Below, one piece after another: positions 1 to 9,000 of a stretch of 64,000 bases of DNA. Each line of letters begins with the position of its first letter. The stretch's first letter is position 1. The notes below the pieces were generated by a model. It was not told the DNA's origin and ran no database searches. It saw only the letters and a list, made by a program, of their open reading frames with translations. The position numbers and the translations under genes were made by a program. The stretch is from Proteiniclasticum ruminis DSM 24773 (lineage in GTDB: Bacteria > Bacillota > Clostridia > Clostridiales > Clostridiaceae). The stretch spans positions 62,001 to 126,000 of the forward strand of contig NZ_JNKC01000004.1 in the NCBI RefSeq assembly GCF_000701905.1, in the 5' to 3' direction.

Positions 1-582
1 ATTTCCGTTTGGAATGATCAGTGTTCCCTGTCTGGAGATTGCGGTGATGATAAGCTTGTCAAAATCTTCCAGTTCAAAAAGCTTTTTGCCGACAAAAGAG
101 CTCTTATAGGAACATTTAAAATCAATCATCTTCACACGGCCATCCGCAAAATCTCCGGAATAGAACATGACATTCTTGAGGAGATATTTTGAAATGGACG
201 TTGCAGTGGCAAGATCCGGATTCATGATAAGATCTATTCCCAGTTCATGACGCACGAAAGTAAGCTGCTCTGTATATTCCGGATTTCTGATTCTTGCAAT
301 GGTCTGATTGCATCCCAGCTTTTTCGCAAAGGTGCAGATGACCGCATTGGTCTCATCATTCTCTGTACAGGCAACAATAATATCATATTCCTCTATATTC
401 ATTTCCTTCAGCATGGTGATACTGATTCCACTGGCCACAACCGTCAGCACATCCAAATGCTCATTGATGTTCTCAATGACCTTCGCATCACTGTCCACCA
501 GGGTAACGTCCATATTTTCTACAGTCATGGCTTCCGCAAGCTTAACACCAAGCTTACCTGCGCCAACGATCATTACTTTCAT
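1..582 (-). CDS. trkA: TrkA-type potassium channel regulatory protein, N-terminal 194 residues (runs off the window)
   Basis: The frame opens with ATG at 582 behind a strong GGAGGAG ribosome site and reads through to base 1 without a stop. The translation starts MKVMIVGAGKLG, a glycine-rich Rossmann motif of the RCK/TrkA-N domain, followed by acidic residues ending the second strand (VTLVDSD) that favour NAD(H). A TrkA-C-like segment begins near residue 140. Full TrkA proteins are about 450 residues with two RCK/TrkA-C repeats, so under half is visible. Known role: a cytoplasmic, nucleotide-gated subunit controlling a TrkH/KtrB potassium channel. The channel gene would be expected beyond the left edge. 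Confidence 0.85.
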   Translation of the reverse strand, partial: MKVMIVGAGKLGVKLAEAMTVENMDVTLVDSDAKVIENINEHLDVLTVVASGISITMLKEMNIEEYDIIVACTENDETNAVICTFAKKLGCNQTIARIRNPEYTEQLTFVRHELGIDLIMNPDLATATSISKYLLKNVMFYSGDFADGRVKMIDFKCSYKSSFVGKKLFELEDFDKLIITAISRQGTLIIPNGN

Positions 583-706
583 AGCTCCTCCAAGATTGTT
601 TAATAGAGATATTGTATCATAAGAACGGTGGAAAATATCCATAAAAATACCGACCATGAAAATGACCGGTGAATCTGATATTTTCAGGGCATTCGTGGCG
701 CTTTTT

Positions 707-1177
707 CTACTCTACCGGAAGCTCAATTCTTGTCAGAAGATCTTCCGCGCTCTTCGCGTCCATGGGAGAGTTATAGTAGGTCTCATAGGCCATTCCTCTA
801 GCCTTATACCCATGGAGGCCGATATATGCGTTCATCTCCTCATAGGCTGCATTCATCTTCTCATAGGGTCCTTTATACATACAGGACACCATTCTTCCCT
901 GAACGATTTCTGAAGGGCATAAATCTCCCTCCCCAGGAAGCACATCTTCTACAGGAAAACCAATCTCCACATCCAGATGCTCCATATCCAGATTATAGTA
1001 GCATACAAAAGGTGGCCCCGCAGGGTTCACATCCATTTCCTTAAGAAACAGCATAATTCTTTCATAGGTTTCACCGATGAGCTGTGGAAGTTTCGTTACG
1101 GAAGAAATTGTTCGGACACTCATGACAGGCTGAAAGTGCTGCTCTCTCACTTCAATGGCGAATCGGGTTTCTGTCAT
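707..1177 (-). CDS. GyrI-like / AraC effector-binding domain protein
   Basis: This is a 156-residue protein with the GyrI-like small-molecule-binding fold seen in Rob, BmrR and SbmC. It shows an N-terminal strand with VMSVRTISSV, a central PAGPPFVCYYN segment and the late GRMVSCMYKGPYEKMNAAYEE motif typical of the family. There is no DNA-binding domain, so it is a stand-alone effector-binding module. The open frame extends to 1195, but the GGGAGGAG ribosome site lies inside those first codons, so the ATG at 1175-1177 is the likely start. The ligand is unknown. Stand-alone members are often annotated as transcription activator effector-binding proteins. Confidence 0.7.
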   Translation of the reverse strand: MTETRFAIEVREQHFQPVMSVRTISSVTKLPQLIGETYERIMLFLKEMDVNPAGPPFVCYYNLDMEHLDVEIGFPVEDVLPGEGDLCPSEIVQGRMVSCMYKGPYEKMNAAYEEMNAYIGLHGYKARGMAYETYYNSPMDAKSAEDLLTRIELPVE

Positions 1178-1300
1178 TTTAATCACTCCTCCCATTTATC
1201 AGATACAGTCTATCATACATCCATTTCTCTTTCGTGAATTTTCTATCAAGTGATGTTCATAACATGAAAAAACAGCCTAACAACGTTAGACTGTAATTAA

Positions 1301-1376
1301 TGGTAGCGGGGGCAGGACTTGAACCTGCGACCTTCGGGTTATGAGCCCGACGAGCTGCCAACTGCTCCACCCCGCG
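1301..1376 (-). tRNA. tRNA-fMet (CAT), initiator
   Basis: On the minus strand the gene begins CGCGGGGTGGAGCAG, has anticodon loop CTCATAA and ends CCCCCGCTACCA. The first base pair of the acceptor stem is mismatched (C1 against T72), the hallmark of initiator tRNA. The T-loop is TTCAAGT and CCA is encoded. Confidence 0.95.
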
Positions 1377-1389
1377 ATATTCAATAACT

Positions 1390-1476
1390 TGGTGCTGAAG
1401 ACCGGAATCGAACCGGTACGGTGTCGCCACCGCAGGATTTTAAGTCCTGTGCGTCTGCCAGTTTCGCCACTCCAGC
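1390..1476 (-). tRNA. tRNA-Leu (TAA)
   Basis: This is an 87-nt class II tRNA. The acceptor stem GCTGGAG pairs with CTTCAGC, the anticodon loop is CTTAAAA (anticodon TAA), a long variable arm is present, the T-loop is TTCGATT and CCA is encoded. It is the middle gene of a three-tRNA cluster. Confidence 0.95.
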
Positions 1477-1489
1477 GTGTAAATAAAAA

Positions 1490-1566
1490 TGGTAGCGGAA
1501 ATAGGACTTGAACCTACGACCCTTCGGGTATGAACCGAATGCTCTAGCCAGCTGAGCTATTCCGCC
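1490..1566 (-). tRNA. tRNA-Met (CAT), elongator
   Basis: This is a 77-nt tRNA starting GGCGGAATAGCTCAG with anticodon stem-loop TTCGG-TTCATAC-CCGAA and encoded CCA. It has the ordinary acceptor stem of an elongator. It lies first in transcription order in the tRNA cluster, downstream of the S1-domain gene and its terminator. Confidence 0.93.
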
Positions 1567-1640
1567 ACGTTTGATGCCGCCTTATCTTCGCGACAAAATT
1601 AATTATATAGCATGGTAAATGCCTTGTCAACAACAAAAGC

Positions 1641-1669
1641 AAAAAATAATGCCCAGAAATCTGGGCATT
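1641..1669 (-). terminator. Rho-independent terminator of the S1-domain gene
   Basis: Inverted repeat AATGCCCAG / CTGGGCATT with a 4-base loop, followed on the minus strand by a T-rich run. Confidence 0.85.
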
Positions 1670-1705
1670 AAATCATCTTCAGCGAAATGTGTTGAGAGCC
1701 ATCAC

Positions 1706-2113
1706 TTAGCTTCTTCTGCTCTTTGTTCTGACTTCCTGTTTCTTTTTGTAATCAGACATCACTTCTTCACTTTCTTTCATGAATTTGGACATGATGTCTT
1801 CAAAATTGTTGGAAGCTGGCTTCTTCTTATCAGGTGCACTCCACTCCACCTCAGCTGGTCTGTTAGTTCTCTTTGGAGCAATCTGGACACCCTGTTTGAT
1901 GGATAAGCTGATTTTACCGTTATCATCAATTCCTAAAACTTTGACCTGTACCTTGTCGCCTTCTTTGATAAATTCTTTGATATCCTTCACGTAGGTGTCA
2001 GCCACCTCGGATATGTGCACGAGCCCAGTTTTACCGCTCAGATCAATAAAAGCGCCAAAGTTCGTGATGTTTACGACAGTTCCTTCTACAATGTTTCCTA
2101 CCTCTAAGGTCAT
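1706..2113 (-). CDS. S1 RNA-binding domain protein (YabR / general stress protein 13 type)
   Basis: This 135-residue protein has a single S1 fold at residues 1-72. It opens VGNIVEGTVVNITNFGAFID, then has VHISEVADTYVKDI and a KVLGID segment. The C-terminal half is charged (KKKPASNNFEDIMSKF) and ends in a basic tail. Known members bind RNA and associate with ribosomes. It sits directly downstream of divIC, its normal place in Clostridia, where spoIIE often follows; here a terminator and tRNA genes follow instead. The AAGGAGG site is 12 bases from the ATG, slightly long. Confidence 0.88.
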   Translation of the reverse strand: MTLEVGNIVEGTVVNITNFGAFIDLSGKTGLVHISEVADTYVKDIKEFIKEGDKVQVKVLGIDDNGKISLSIKQGVQIAPKRTNRPAEVEWSAPDKKKPASNNFEDIMSKFMKESEEVMSDYKKKQEVRTKSRRS

Positions 2114-2166
2114 GTTAATAAGAATCCTCCTTAAAATTAAAAAAATAAATATATGTACAAACCCGA

Positions 2167-2442
2167 TCAGTTGCCTGATGAGTCAATTACCGGTACTTCT
2201 CCTGGTCTCAAAAGACCAAGTCTCGTTCTGGCACTCCTTATAGTATAATCTTCAGTGCCTATACTGTCCACTAAATTTGCCAGTTTTTCATTCTCTTCCA
2301 TGACCTTTTCCAGCTTAATGGATTCTTCTTTCATATTTTCCCTGATATGTGCCATCATCACCTGCTGTTTATACACAGTTAAAGAAATGATCCCCACAAA
2401 AAGGATCAGAAGCAATCTGATTAGAAATTTCCCCCATCTCAT
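2167..2442 (-). CDS. divIC: Septum formation initiator DivIC/FtsB family
   Basis: This 91-residue bitopic protein has a short basic cytoplasmic N-terminus, one membrane helix (residues 6-24) and an extracytoplasmic coiled coil (HIRENMKEESIKLEKVMEENE). It ends with the family's YTIRSARTRLGLLRPGEV segment. Known role: part of the FtsL-DivIB-DivIC complex that links early division proteins to septal wall synthesis. The GGAGG ribosome site is well placed. It follows rqcP by 29 bases with yabP and yabQ missing between them, unlike spore-forming relatives. Confidence 0.9.
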   Translation of the reverse strand: MRWGKFLIRLLLILFVGIISLTVYKQQVMMAHIRENMKEESIKLEKVMEENEKLANLVDSIGTEDYTIRSARTRLGLLRPGEVPVIDSSGN

Positions 2443-2471
2443 GGTTTTCCTCCTAGCGTCGGAAAGGATTT

Positions 2472-2741
2472 TTACTCCTCTTCGTCTGTATCTTCTTCCC
2501 CTTCCAGGATTTCGTACATCTTGGAAGCATCGTCTTTTCTCACATGTTCTGCAATATTCAGGATCTTCGCTTTGATGCTCTTATCCTTATACGCAATTTC
2601 AATGATGTCTCCTTCTTTGACTTCTGTGCCTGCTTTGGCGATCTTACCATTGATGGACACTCTTTTTCCGTCACAGGCTTCCTTTGCCACAGTTCTTCTT
2701 TTTATAATTCTGGATACCTTCAGATATTTATCTAGTCTCAA
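2472..2741 (-). CDS. rqcP: RqcP (YabO/Hsp15-like) S4-domain protein of ribosome-associated quality control
   Basis: With start TTG at 2741 the protein begins MRLDKYLKVSRIIKRRTVAK, the conserved start of the family. The open frame reaches a GTG at 2762, but the AGAGGTG ribosome site lies between the two, so the TTG start is preferred (89 residues). The S4 fold spans residues 1-60 (VSINGKIAKAGTEVKEGD). The tail is acidic. Known role: it binds the stalled 50S-peptidyl-tRNA complex and works with RqcH in alanine tailing. It is followed by divIC. Confidence 0.9.
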   Translation of the reverse strand: MRLDKYLKVSRIIKRRTVAKEACDGKRVSINGKIAKAGTEVKEGDIIEIAYKDKSIKAKILNIAEHVRKDDASKMYEILEGEEDTDEEE

Positions 2742-2873
2742 TATTATCACCTCTGTCGTCACAATGCTGGAAATATTTTTATAAGTTCATCCATTGTGTA
2801 TATTATATATTTTGATTGAACCAATGTGAAGCAAAACTTTGATATTTCAGTAACTTAGACCACTCTTTACTGC

Positions 2874-2907
2874 AAAAAATAAGAGGGCAGAAGAAATTCT
2901 TCTACCC
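2874..2907 (-). terminator. Terminator of the HU gene
   Basis: On the minus strand GGGTAGAAG pairs with CTTCTGCCC (one T-G wobble), followed by TCTTATTTTTT, directly after the HU stop codon. Confidence 0.8.
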
Positions 2908-2923
2908 TTCCTATCATGACTAC

Positions 2924-3238
2924 TTATTTCTTCTTCTTAGGAGCAGCCTTCTTCTTCTTAGGAACTACGTTTACTTTTTCCTTGAAGTCCTTACCAGGCT
3001 TGAAAACTGGAACCTTGGATGCAGGAATCTTAATCTCTTCCTTGGTTCTTGGATTTCTTCCAACTCTTTCTTTTCTTTCTCTTACTTCGAAGGTACCAAA
3101 TCCAACGAGTTGAACTTTTTCACCCTTCTCAAGAGTTCCTACCACTGTGTCAAGAAAAGCTTTCAGGAAAGCCTCAGAGTCTTTCTTGGTAAAACTGGTA
3201 GATTCAGCCAATGCAGCGATTAATTCAGCTTTGTTCAC
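2924..3238 (-). CDS. hup: HU family DNA-binding protein with lysine-rich C-terminal tail
   Basis: This histone-like protein is 104 residues. It has the normal HU fold: MNKAELIAALAEST, VGFGTFEVRERKERVGRNPRT with the flexible DNA-embracing arm, and the closing PVFKPGKDFKEKV. Standard HU stops near residue 90; here a tail PKKKKAAPKKKK follows. Known role: a dimer that bends DNA and shapes the nucleoid. Start is GTG behind AAGGAGG. Such tails are known in a minority of bacterial HU proteins and may raise non-specific DNA binding (inference). It lies between yabN and rqcP, the usual order. Confidence 0.95.
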   Translation of the reverse strand: MNKAELIAALAESTSFTKKDSEAFLKAFLDTVVGTLEKGEKVQLVGFGTFEVRERKERVGRNPRTKEEIKIPASKVPVFKPGKDFKEKVNVVPKKKKAAPKKKK

Positions 3239-3329
3239 AATAAATTCCTCCTTAATATTGTTTAATAATGGAATCTACTGTTATTATTCTACAGAAAACT
3301 CTGAAACCCTTTATTTTAAAGCGTTTTTT

Positions 3330-4775
3330 TTAGAATTTTTCTTCTTTTTTTGCTTTTTCCCAGTATTCATCCAATTCTTTCAGCTGAAGATCCTGAAAAG
3401 CCCTCTGATCAGCCTCTAGGAGTTCTTCCATCCGGGTAATTCTTCTGATGAATTTATCGGAAGTTTCATTGATGGCGATCTCAGGATCTGCCTGAAGGAA
3501 CCTTGCAAGATTCACCACGGCAAACAGGAGATCTCCCAGCTCTTTCTTCACATGTCTCTCATCCTGGTCCTTCAATGCCTGTCTGATTTCCAGGAGCTCT
3601 TCCTCCACCTTCAGGAACACATCTTTGATATCATCCCAGTCAAATCCGTATTTCCGGGCTTTCTTCTGGATTTTTTCAGCTCTGGAGAGGCCCGGATAAT
3701 ATTTAGATATGGCTCTAAGAGAATCGCTTAAGGTCTCTTCTCCTTTTTCTTTCTTCTTCAGGGCCTCCCACTGGATCAGCACCTCATCTGAAGTCATATC
3801 CTTGTCTTTCTCGAACACATGAGGATGGCGGTAGATCATTTTTTCAGAAACCACCTTCACCACTTCATGCACATTGAATTCACCTTCTTCTTCTGAAATG
3901 ACGCTGTGGAGAAGCACCTGAAGCATCACATCCCCCAGTTCTTCCCGGAGAGCGTCAAAGTCCTCAAGGTCAATGGCTTCTAACGCCTCATAGCTCTCTT
4001 CAATAAGATAAGGCTTCAACGACTCATGGGTCTGCTCTTTATCCCAGGGACATCCATTGTCCTTATCCCGCAACTTCTTTACAATGTTCATGAAATCATA
4101 GAAGCTGTATTTCCCTTCCATAGGCGGCACGTAGACACTGGTGAGATCATCCGCATCCCTTTGGCGGTCCAGTTCATAGAGCGGGATTCTTCTGATGACT
4201 TCCTCCTCTGTACCCGCTGCACGGATATAGATGATTTCATCCTCATCATTCAAATACGCATTCAGAGCAATCTTCACTCTGCTGGCAATATAAGGAGAAA
4301 ACACCTGAGTGATGAGCGTGCCTTTATGATAGTCCGGCACCTCTTCCTCGATTCCCAGAGCATCCACAATTCGGAATCCACTGATCGGATCCACTTCCAA
4401 AGCTTCAAGAACTGCATCCACAAAGCTCACCGCAGGATGAATTTTATAAGGAATACCTTTCTCCTTGCATTTTTCTATAAGAAGCAGTACAGACTTCTCC
4501 GCAACCAGCGGATGTCCTGGAACTCCATAGACAAAAGTCTCCTTCTCGCCTTTCGTGCATAGAAGATCTGCAATGGTGCTGTACACCTCATCAAAAGTCT
4601 CCGCTTTTTCATAGACAAAGTCAAAAGCTTCATAGGAAATCCCTTCCTCCACCAAGAAAGAGACCGTGGGATGTTTTTCTGTTCTAAGGAATACAGCATT
4701 ATTTTTCAGCGCTTTTACGGCACCCAGAGTCAGCGCATCGTTATGTCCTGGTCCAAGACCAACAATATGTATCAT
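3330..4775 (-). CDS. yabN: YabN: tetrapyrrole methylase-like domain fused to MazG nucleotide pyrophosphohydrolase
   Basis: This 481-residue fusion has an N-terminal SAM-dependent tetrapyrrole methylase-like domain at residues 1-215 (MIHIVGLGPGHNDALT, VYGVPGHPLVAEKS). The C-terminal MazG domain runs from about residue 230 (KLRDKDNGCPWDKEQT) with metal-binding acidic helices (EESYEALEAI, LREELGDVMLQ) and a second MazG-like repeat (VKKELGDLLFAVVNLARFL). Known members hydrolyse non-canonical NTPs; the role of the methylase half is unclear. The usual upstream neighbour spoVT is absent. Its transcript is likely separate from prsA because a terminator lies between. Confidence 0.93.
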   Translation of the reverse strand: MIHIVGLGPGHNDALTLGAVKALKNNAVFLRTEKHPTVSFLVEEGISYEAFDFVYEKAETFDEVYSTIADLLCTKGEKETFVYGVPGHPLVAEKSVLLLIEKCKEKGIPYKIHPAVSFVDAVLEALEVDPISGFRIVDALGIEEEVPDYHKGTLITQVFSPYIASRVKIALNAYLNDEDEIIYIRAAGTEEEVIRRIPLYELDRQRDADDLTSVYVPPMEGKYSFYDFMNIVKKLRDKDNGCPWDKEQTHESLKPYLIEESYEALEAIDLEDFDALREELGDVMLQVLLHSVISEEEGEFNVHEVVKVVSEKMIYRHPHVFEKDKDMTSDEVLIQWEALKKKEKGEETLSDSLRAISKYYPGLSRAEKIQKKARKYGFDWDDIKDVFLKVEEELLEIRQALKDQDERHVKKELGDLLFAVVNLARFLQADPEIAINETSDKFIRRITRMEELLEADQRAFQDLQLKELDEYWEKAKKEEKF

Positions 4776-4831
4776 ATTTCCACCTCAATTTTCAACATTA
4801 ATTTATTATAGCACAGCCCCAGACAGCAGAC

Positions 4832-4862
4832 TAAAAAAAGAAAACCCGGGATTTCTCCCGGG
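4832..4862 (-). terminator. Terminator of prsA
   Basis: Inverted repeat CCCGGG / CCCGGG (GCCCGGG-AGAAAT-CCCGGG on the minus strand) followed by TTTTCTTTTTTT. Confidence 0.85.
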
Positions 4863-4875
4863 CATAAAGATCTAA

Positions 4876-5892
4876 TTAACGAATTTTATCCTCATATACC
4901 TTTACGTTCAGCTCTTTCTTCCATTCTTCCATGGTGGAAAGATACTTTTCGCTCTTCTTGTTTGCAGTGAGTGTGGAAGTGATGCTTTCTTTCACATCAT
5001 CCAAAGGCTTCTGGACTTCTTCAGCCTGGATGCCATCCACTTTGATGATGTGGTATCCTGCAGTGGACTTCACAACATCAGAAATCTCATCTTCCTTCAG
5101 CTTCTTCACATGGTCCATGAAATCAGCATAAAGATCTGTGTTCTCATAGCCATAGTACCCTAGAAGACCACCGGACTCTGCAGAAAGATCTTTTCCGTAT
5201 TCTTCTGCCATCTCCGCAAAATCTTTACCATCTTCCTTGATGAGCTTCAGAACTTCTTCGCCCTTTGCCTTGGCTTCATCATCATTACCGAAGTAAATAT
5301 GATAGATATTAGCACCAGCTGGTGTTACATAATTCTTCTTGTTTTCTTCATAGTACTTCTCGATGTCTTCGTCTGTAACGGTCACATCGGCCACAATGCT
5401 CTCATAGTACTTGCTTCTGACAATGTCTTCCTCTACAAAAGTCTTATAGGTTTCTTCATTGAAACCAGCTTCTTCCAGGGCTGCCAGATACTTTTCATCA
5501 TCGCCATAGGTCTTTTTCACCTGGTCAATTCTTTCTGTCACTGCCTTGGCAATCTCTTCTGTATCAGTCTCCATACCGGATTCCTCAATCTTCTTGTCCA
5601 AGATTCTCATCTCCACAAGACTGTTCAGAATATCCACCTTCAGATCTTTGATGACCTGCTTTCCTTCTTCCTGTTCGAGAATTTCTTCTCCATACTGTAC
5701 CTTCAGGCTGTCGATGTAGGATTTTGCTTCTGTATCCACATCTTTCTGTGTAATCTCCACATCTCCTACTTTTGCAAGGACAGTGGCATCAATGGACTCC
5801 TGTGTTTCCTCCACAAGACCGCATCCCGCAAGGACTGCAGTCAGTACGGAAGCCGCAAGGACCGTAACTACTTTTTTCTTTAAAGTGATCAA
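4876..5892 (-). CDS. prsA: PrsA-type extracytoplasmic peptidyl-prolyl isomerase, lipoprotein
   Basis: Starting at TTG 5892, eight bases past GAGAGGG, the protein is 338 residues and opens with a clean lipoprotein signal: KKK, a hydrophobic stretch and lipobox LAGC. The frame extends upstream to 5970, but that would bury the signal peptide. The parvulin domain covers roughly residues 180-285 (ANIYHIYFGNDDEA, SGGLLGYYGYENTDL, STAGYHIIKVDG). The flanking helical foldase parts are Glu/Lys rich. Known role: folding of secreted proteins at the membrane-wall interface. It lies downstream of mfd as in other Clostridia. Confidence 0.92.
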   Translation of the reverse strand: MITLKKKVVTVLAASVLTAVLAGCGLVEETQESIDATVLAKVGDVEITQKDVDTEAKSYIDSLKVQYGEEILEQEEGKQVIKDLKVDILNSLVEMRILDKKIEESGMETDTEEIAKAVTERIDQVKKTYGDDEKYLAALEEAGFNEETYKTFVEEDIVRSKYYESIVADVTVTDEDIEKYYEENKKNYVTPAGANIYHIYFGNDDEAKAKGEEVLKLIKEDGKDFAEMAEEYGKDLSAESGGLLGYYGYENTDLYADFMDHVKKLKEDEISDVVKSTAGYHIIKVDGIQAEEVQKPLDDVKESITSTLTANKKSEKYLSTMEEWKKELNVKVYEDKIR

Positions 5893-6008
5893 GTTTTTTC
5901 CCTCTCTTTTACTCTCGATTTCAGTTCCAGACTCATCATATCTTTTCTTTGTTACAATGGTGTGACACATTTCATAATTATATAGTCTTTAAGCCACTTT
6001 TGCAACTT

Positions 6009-9000
6009 TTAGAGCGTACTGAGCTCTTTCATCAGTTTCGTCAGGAACATGATGGTTTCATCCCGGTCTTTTTCCAGATTTTTCACTGTAAAACCGGGGG
6101 TGCTTCGAATAAACTCCACACGCTTGCTGTATTTTTTCATCAGATGTGAGACTTTTTCTTCTGTGAGCTTTTCAGAGCTGACAAAAGTCACCAGGATATC
6201 TTTCATGCGGTCCTTCAGTTCAAGAACCCCCGCTCTATTCGAATAGAACTTCAGTCGGGCGATATCCATCAGGTTATAGAGTGAATCCGGAATGTCACTG
6301 AATCTGTCCAGCAGCTCTTCCTTGATGTCTTCGTAATCTTCTTCACTCTCCATGGATGCAATTCTTTTGTAGACTTCAATTTTATGCATCTCATCGCTGA
6401 TATAGCTGGAAGGTATATAGGCATCCACACGGATATCAATGGTCGTATCGACTTTTTCCTCCTGTATTTCGCCTGTGAGCATTTTAATGGCGGTATCCAG
6501 CATTTTCACATAAAGATCATACCCCACCACAGACATCTGCCCATGCTGAGCCTTCCCCATGAGATTGCCCGCTCCTCTGATCTCAAGATCCCGCATGGCA
6601 ATTTTAAACCCGGACCCAAGTTCTGTAAAATCCTTCAGTGCTCTTAGCCTCTTCTCCGCAATCTCTGTCAGCACCTTGTCTTTCTTATACGTCAGATAGG
6701 CATACGCAATTCTGTTGGTTCTACCTACTCTTCCACGGAGCTGGTAGAGCTGAGAAAGCCCAAGCTTGTCTGCATGATCCACAATGATGGTATTGACATT
6801 TTGAATGTCCATACCTGTTTCAATGATGGTGGTGCTGATGAGAACATCGGTATGTCCATCCATGAAATTCTTCATGGCATTCTCCAGCTCCCTTTCATTC
6901 ATCTGACCATGGGCCACATCAAATATCACTTCTGGAACGAGCTTCTGAAGATAGCTGTGCATCACATGAATATCATCCACTCTGTTATGCACAAAGTACA
7001 CCTGCCCATTTCTGGCTTTTTCTCTTAAAATGGCATCACGAACCAGCTGCTCATTGAACTCCACCACATAGGTCTGAATGGGATACCGTTCTTCCGGTGG
7101 TGTTTCAATCAAAGAAATATCCCGGATTCCGGATAATGACATATGAAGGGTTCTTGGAATCGGCGTTGCAGATAAAGTCAGAACATCCACATTCTTCTTG
7201 GCGGACTTCAGCTTCTCCTTATGAGCCACACCAAACCTCTGCTCCTCATCCACAATGAGAAGACCCAGGTCTTTAAACTGCAGGTCTTTTGAAAGGATCT
7301 TATGAGTTCCAATGATGATGTCCACATTTCCTTCTTTAACCCGCCTCATGGTTTCCTTCTGCTCTTTTGGCCCCCTGAACCTGGAGATCATATCAATCTT
7401 GATGGGGAACCCCTTAAAACGGTTCCTGAAAGAGTGATAATGCTGCTCCGCAAGGATGGTGGTAGGGACCAGCACCGCTACTTGTTTTGAGTCCATCACC
7501 GCTTTAAACGCCGCTCTCATGGCCACTTCTGTTTTTCCATAACCTACATCTCCACAAAGAAGACGGTCCATGACCCGCTCGCGTTCCATATCTCTTTTGA
7601 TTTCCTCTGAGGAGCGCAGCTGATCTTCGGTCTCATCATAGGCAAACTCATCCTCAAACTGCCTTTGCCACTCGGTGTCCGGTGTGAATGGATAGCCTTT
7701 CACCTTTTCCCGCTCCGCATAAAGCTTCACCAGATCTTCGGCAATCTCATCCACAGAGCGTTTCACCTTGGCCTTGGCTTTACTCCACTCCTGACCTCCC
7801 AGCTTGTTGATCTTGGGCTGTTTCCCCTCTGTGCCGATGTAGCGCTGGATCATATCCAGCTGCTCCACAGGAATGAAGAGCTTGTCGTTCTTGTCGTAAG
7901 AGATTTCTATATAATCCCGTACAAGACCCGAGGACTCCAGCTGTTTGATGCCAAGAAAAACCCCGATGCCATGATTCACATGAACCACGTAATCGCCCTT
8001 TCTCAGCTCCGTAAAGCTCTGGATCTTTGTGAGACCCTTGCCTTTTTTCGGCGCTTTCCGTTTCTTTCTTTTGGCTTCACCAAAGACTTCCTTGTCAGAA
8101 ATGAGAGAAAGCTTGATGTCTGGAAACTCAAATCCGCGGAGCTGGTTTCCGAAGGTTATGACTACATCAGAATAATCCAGGGTGCTTAAAGTATCCTTAT
8201 AGACAGACTCAATGTCCTTGTCTCTCAATATATCTACAAGTCTTTCTCCTCTGGGCCTTGTACCTGCAAGGATCACCACTTTGTACCCTCTTCGTTTTCG
8301 GTCTTTGATGTCATCAATGAGAAGATCCAGCTGTCCCTGATAATTGTAGATGGTAATCTGATTAAAATTCACAAGGCTTCTTGGCGGCAAAAACCGCTCC
8401 GTCTTCTGGAACTGGTTCAGGGTGATCACGTCTTTGTTTTTTAAAGTTTCCAGAAGCAGCTCTTTCTCCAGCATGAGGCTGCCTTGGGAAGGCATGATTT
8501 CTCCACGGTGAAGAAATGCATCATAATCCTCCTGAAACTCCTGATATACAGACTCCAGCTTCCCTAGGGAATGCGCAGTGTCATCCACAATGATTTTTCC
8601 CTCTCCCATAAAATCAAAAAAGCTGGAAGGCTTTTCAAAAAAGAAGGGCAGATAGGAATCAATGTTTTCAAAGAATACTCCTTCTTTGAGATACTCCAGA
8701 TTGCTCGACACATGACTCTTCAGCTTTTCAAAAGCTTCATTGTCATACCCCTTACGCTTCTTCTTATCCTTCAGGATGTCCTGAAACTCTTTTTCAATTC
8801 GCTGGGCTCCTTCTTGCATCCGCTCTTCTGTAAGAATGAGCTCTTTAGCAGGAAAGATTTCAAAGGAAGGCACTTGCTCGATGCTTCTCTGATTTTCCGG
8901 ATGAAAGGTTCTGATGGAATCAATCTCATCTCCAAAGAGCTCCACACGGTATGGCTGGGCGCTGTCAGGTGGGAAGACATCCAGAATGCCCCCCCTCAGT

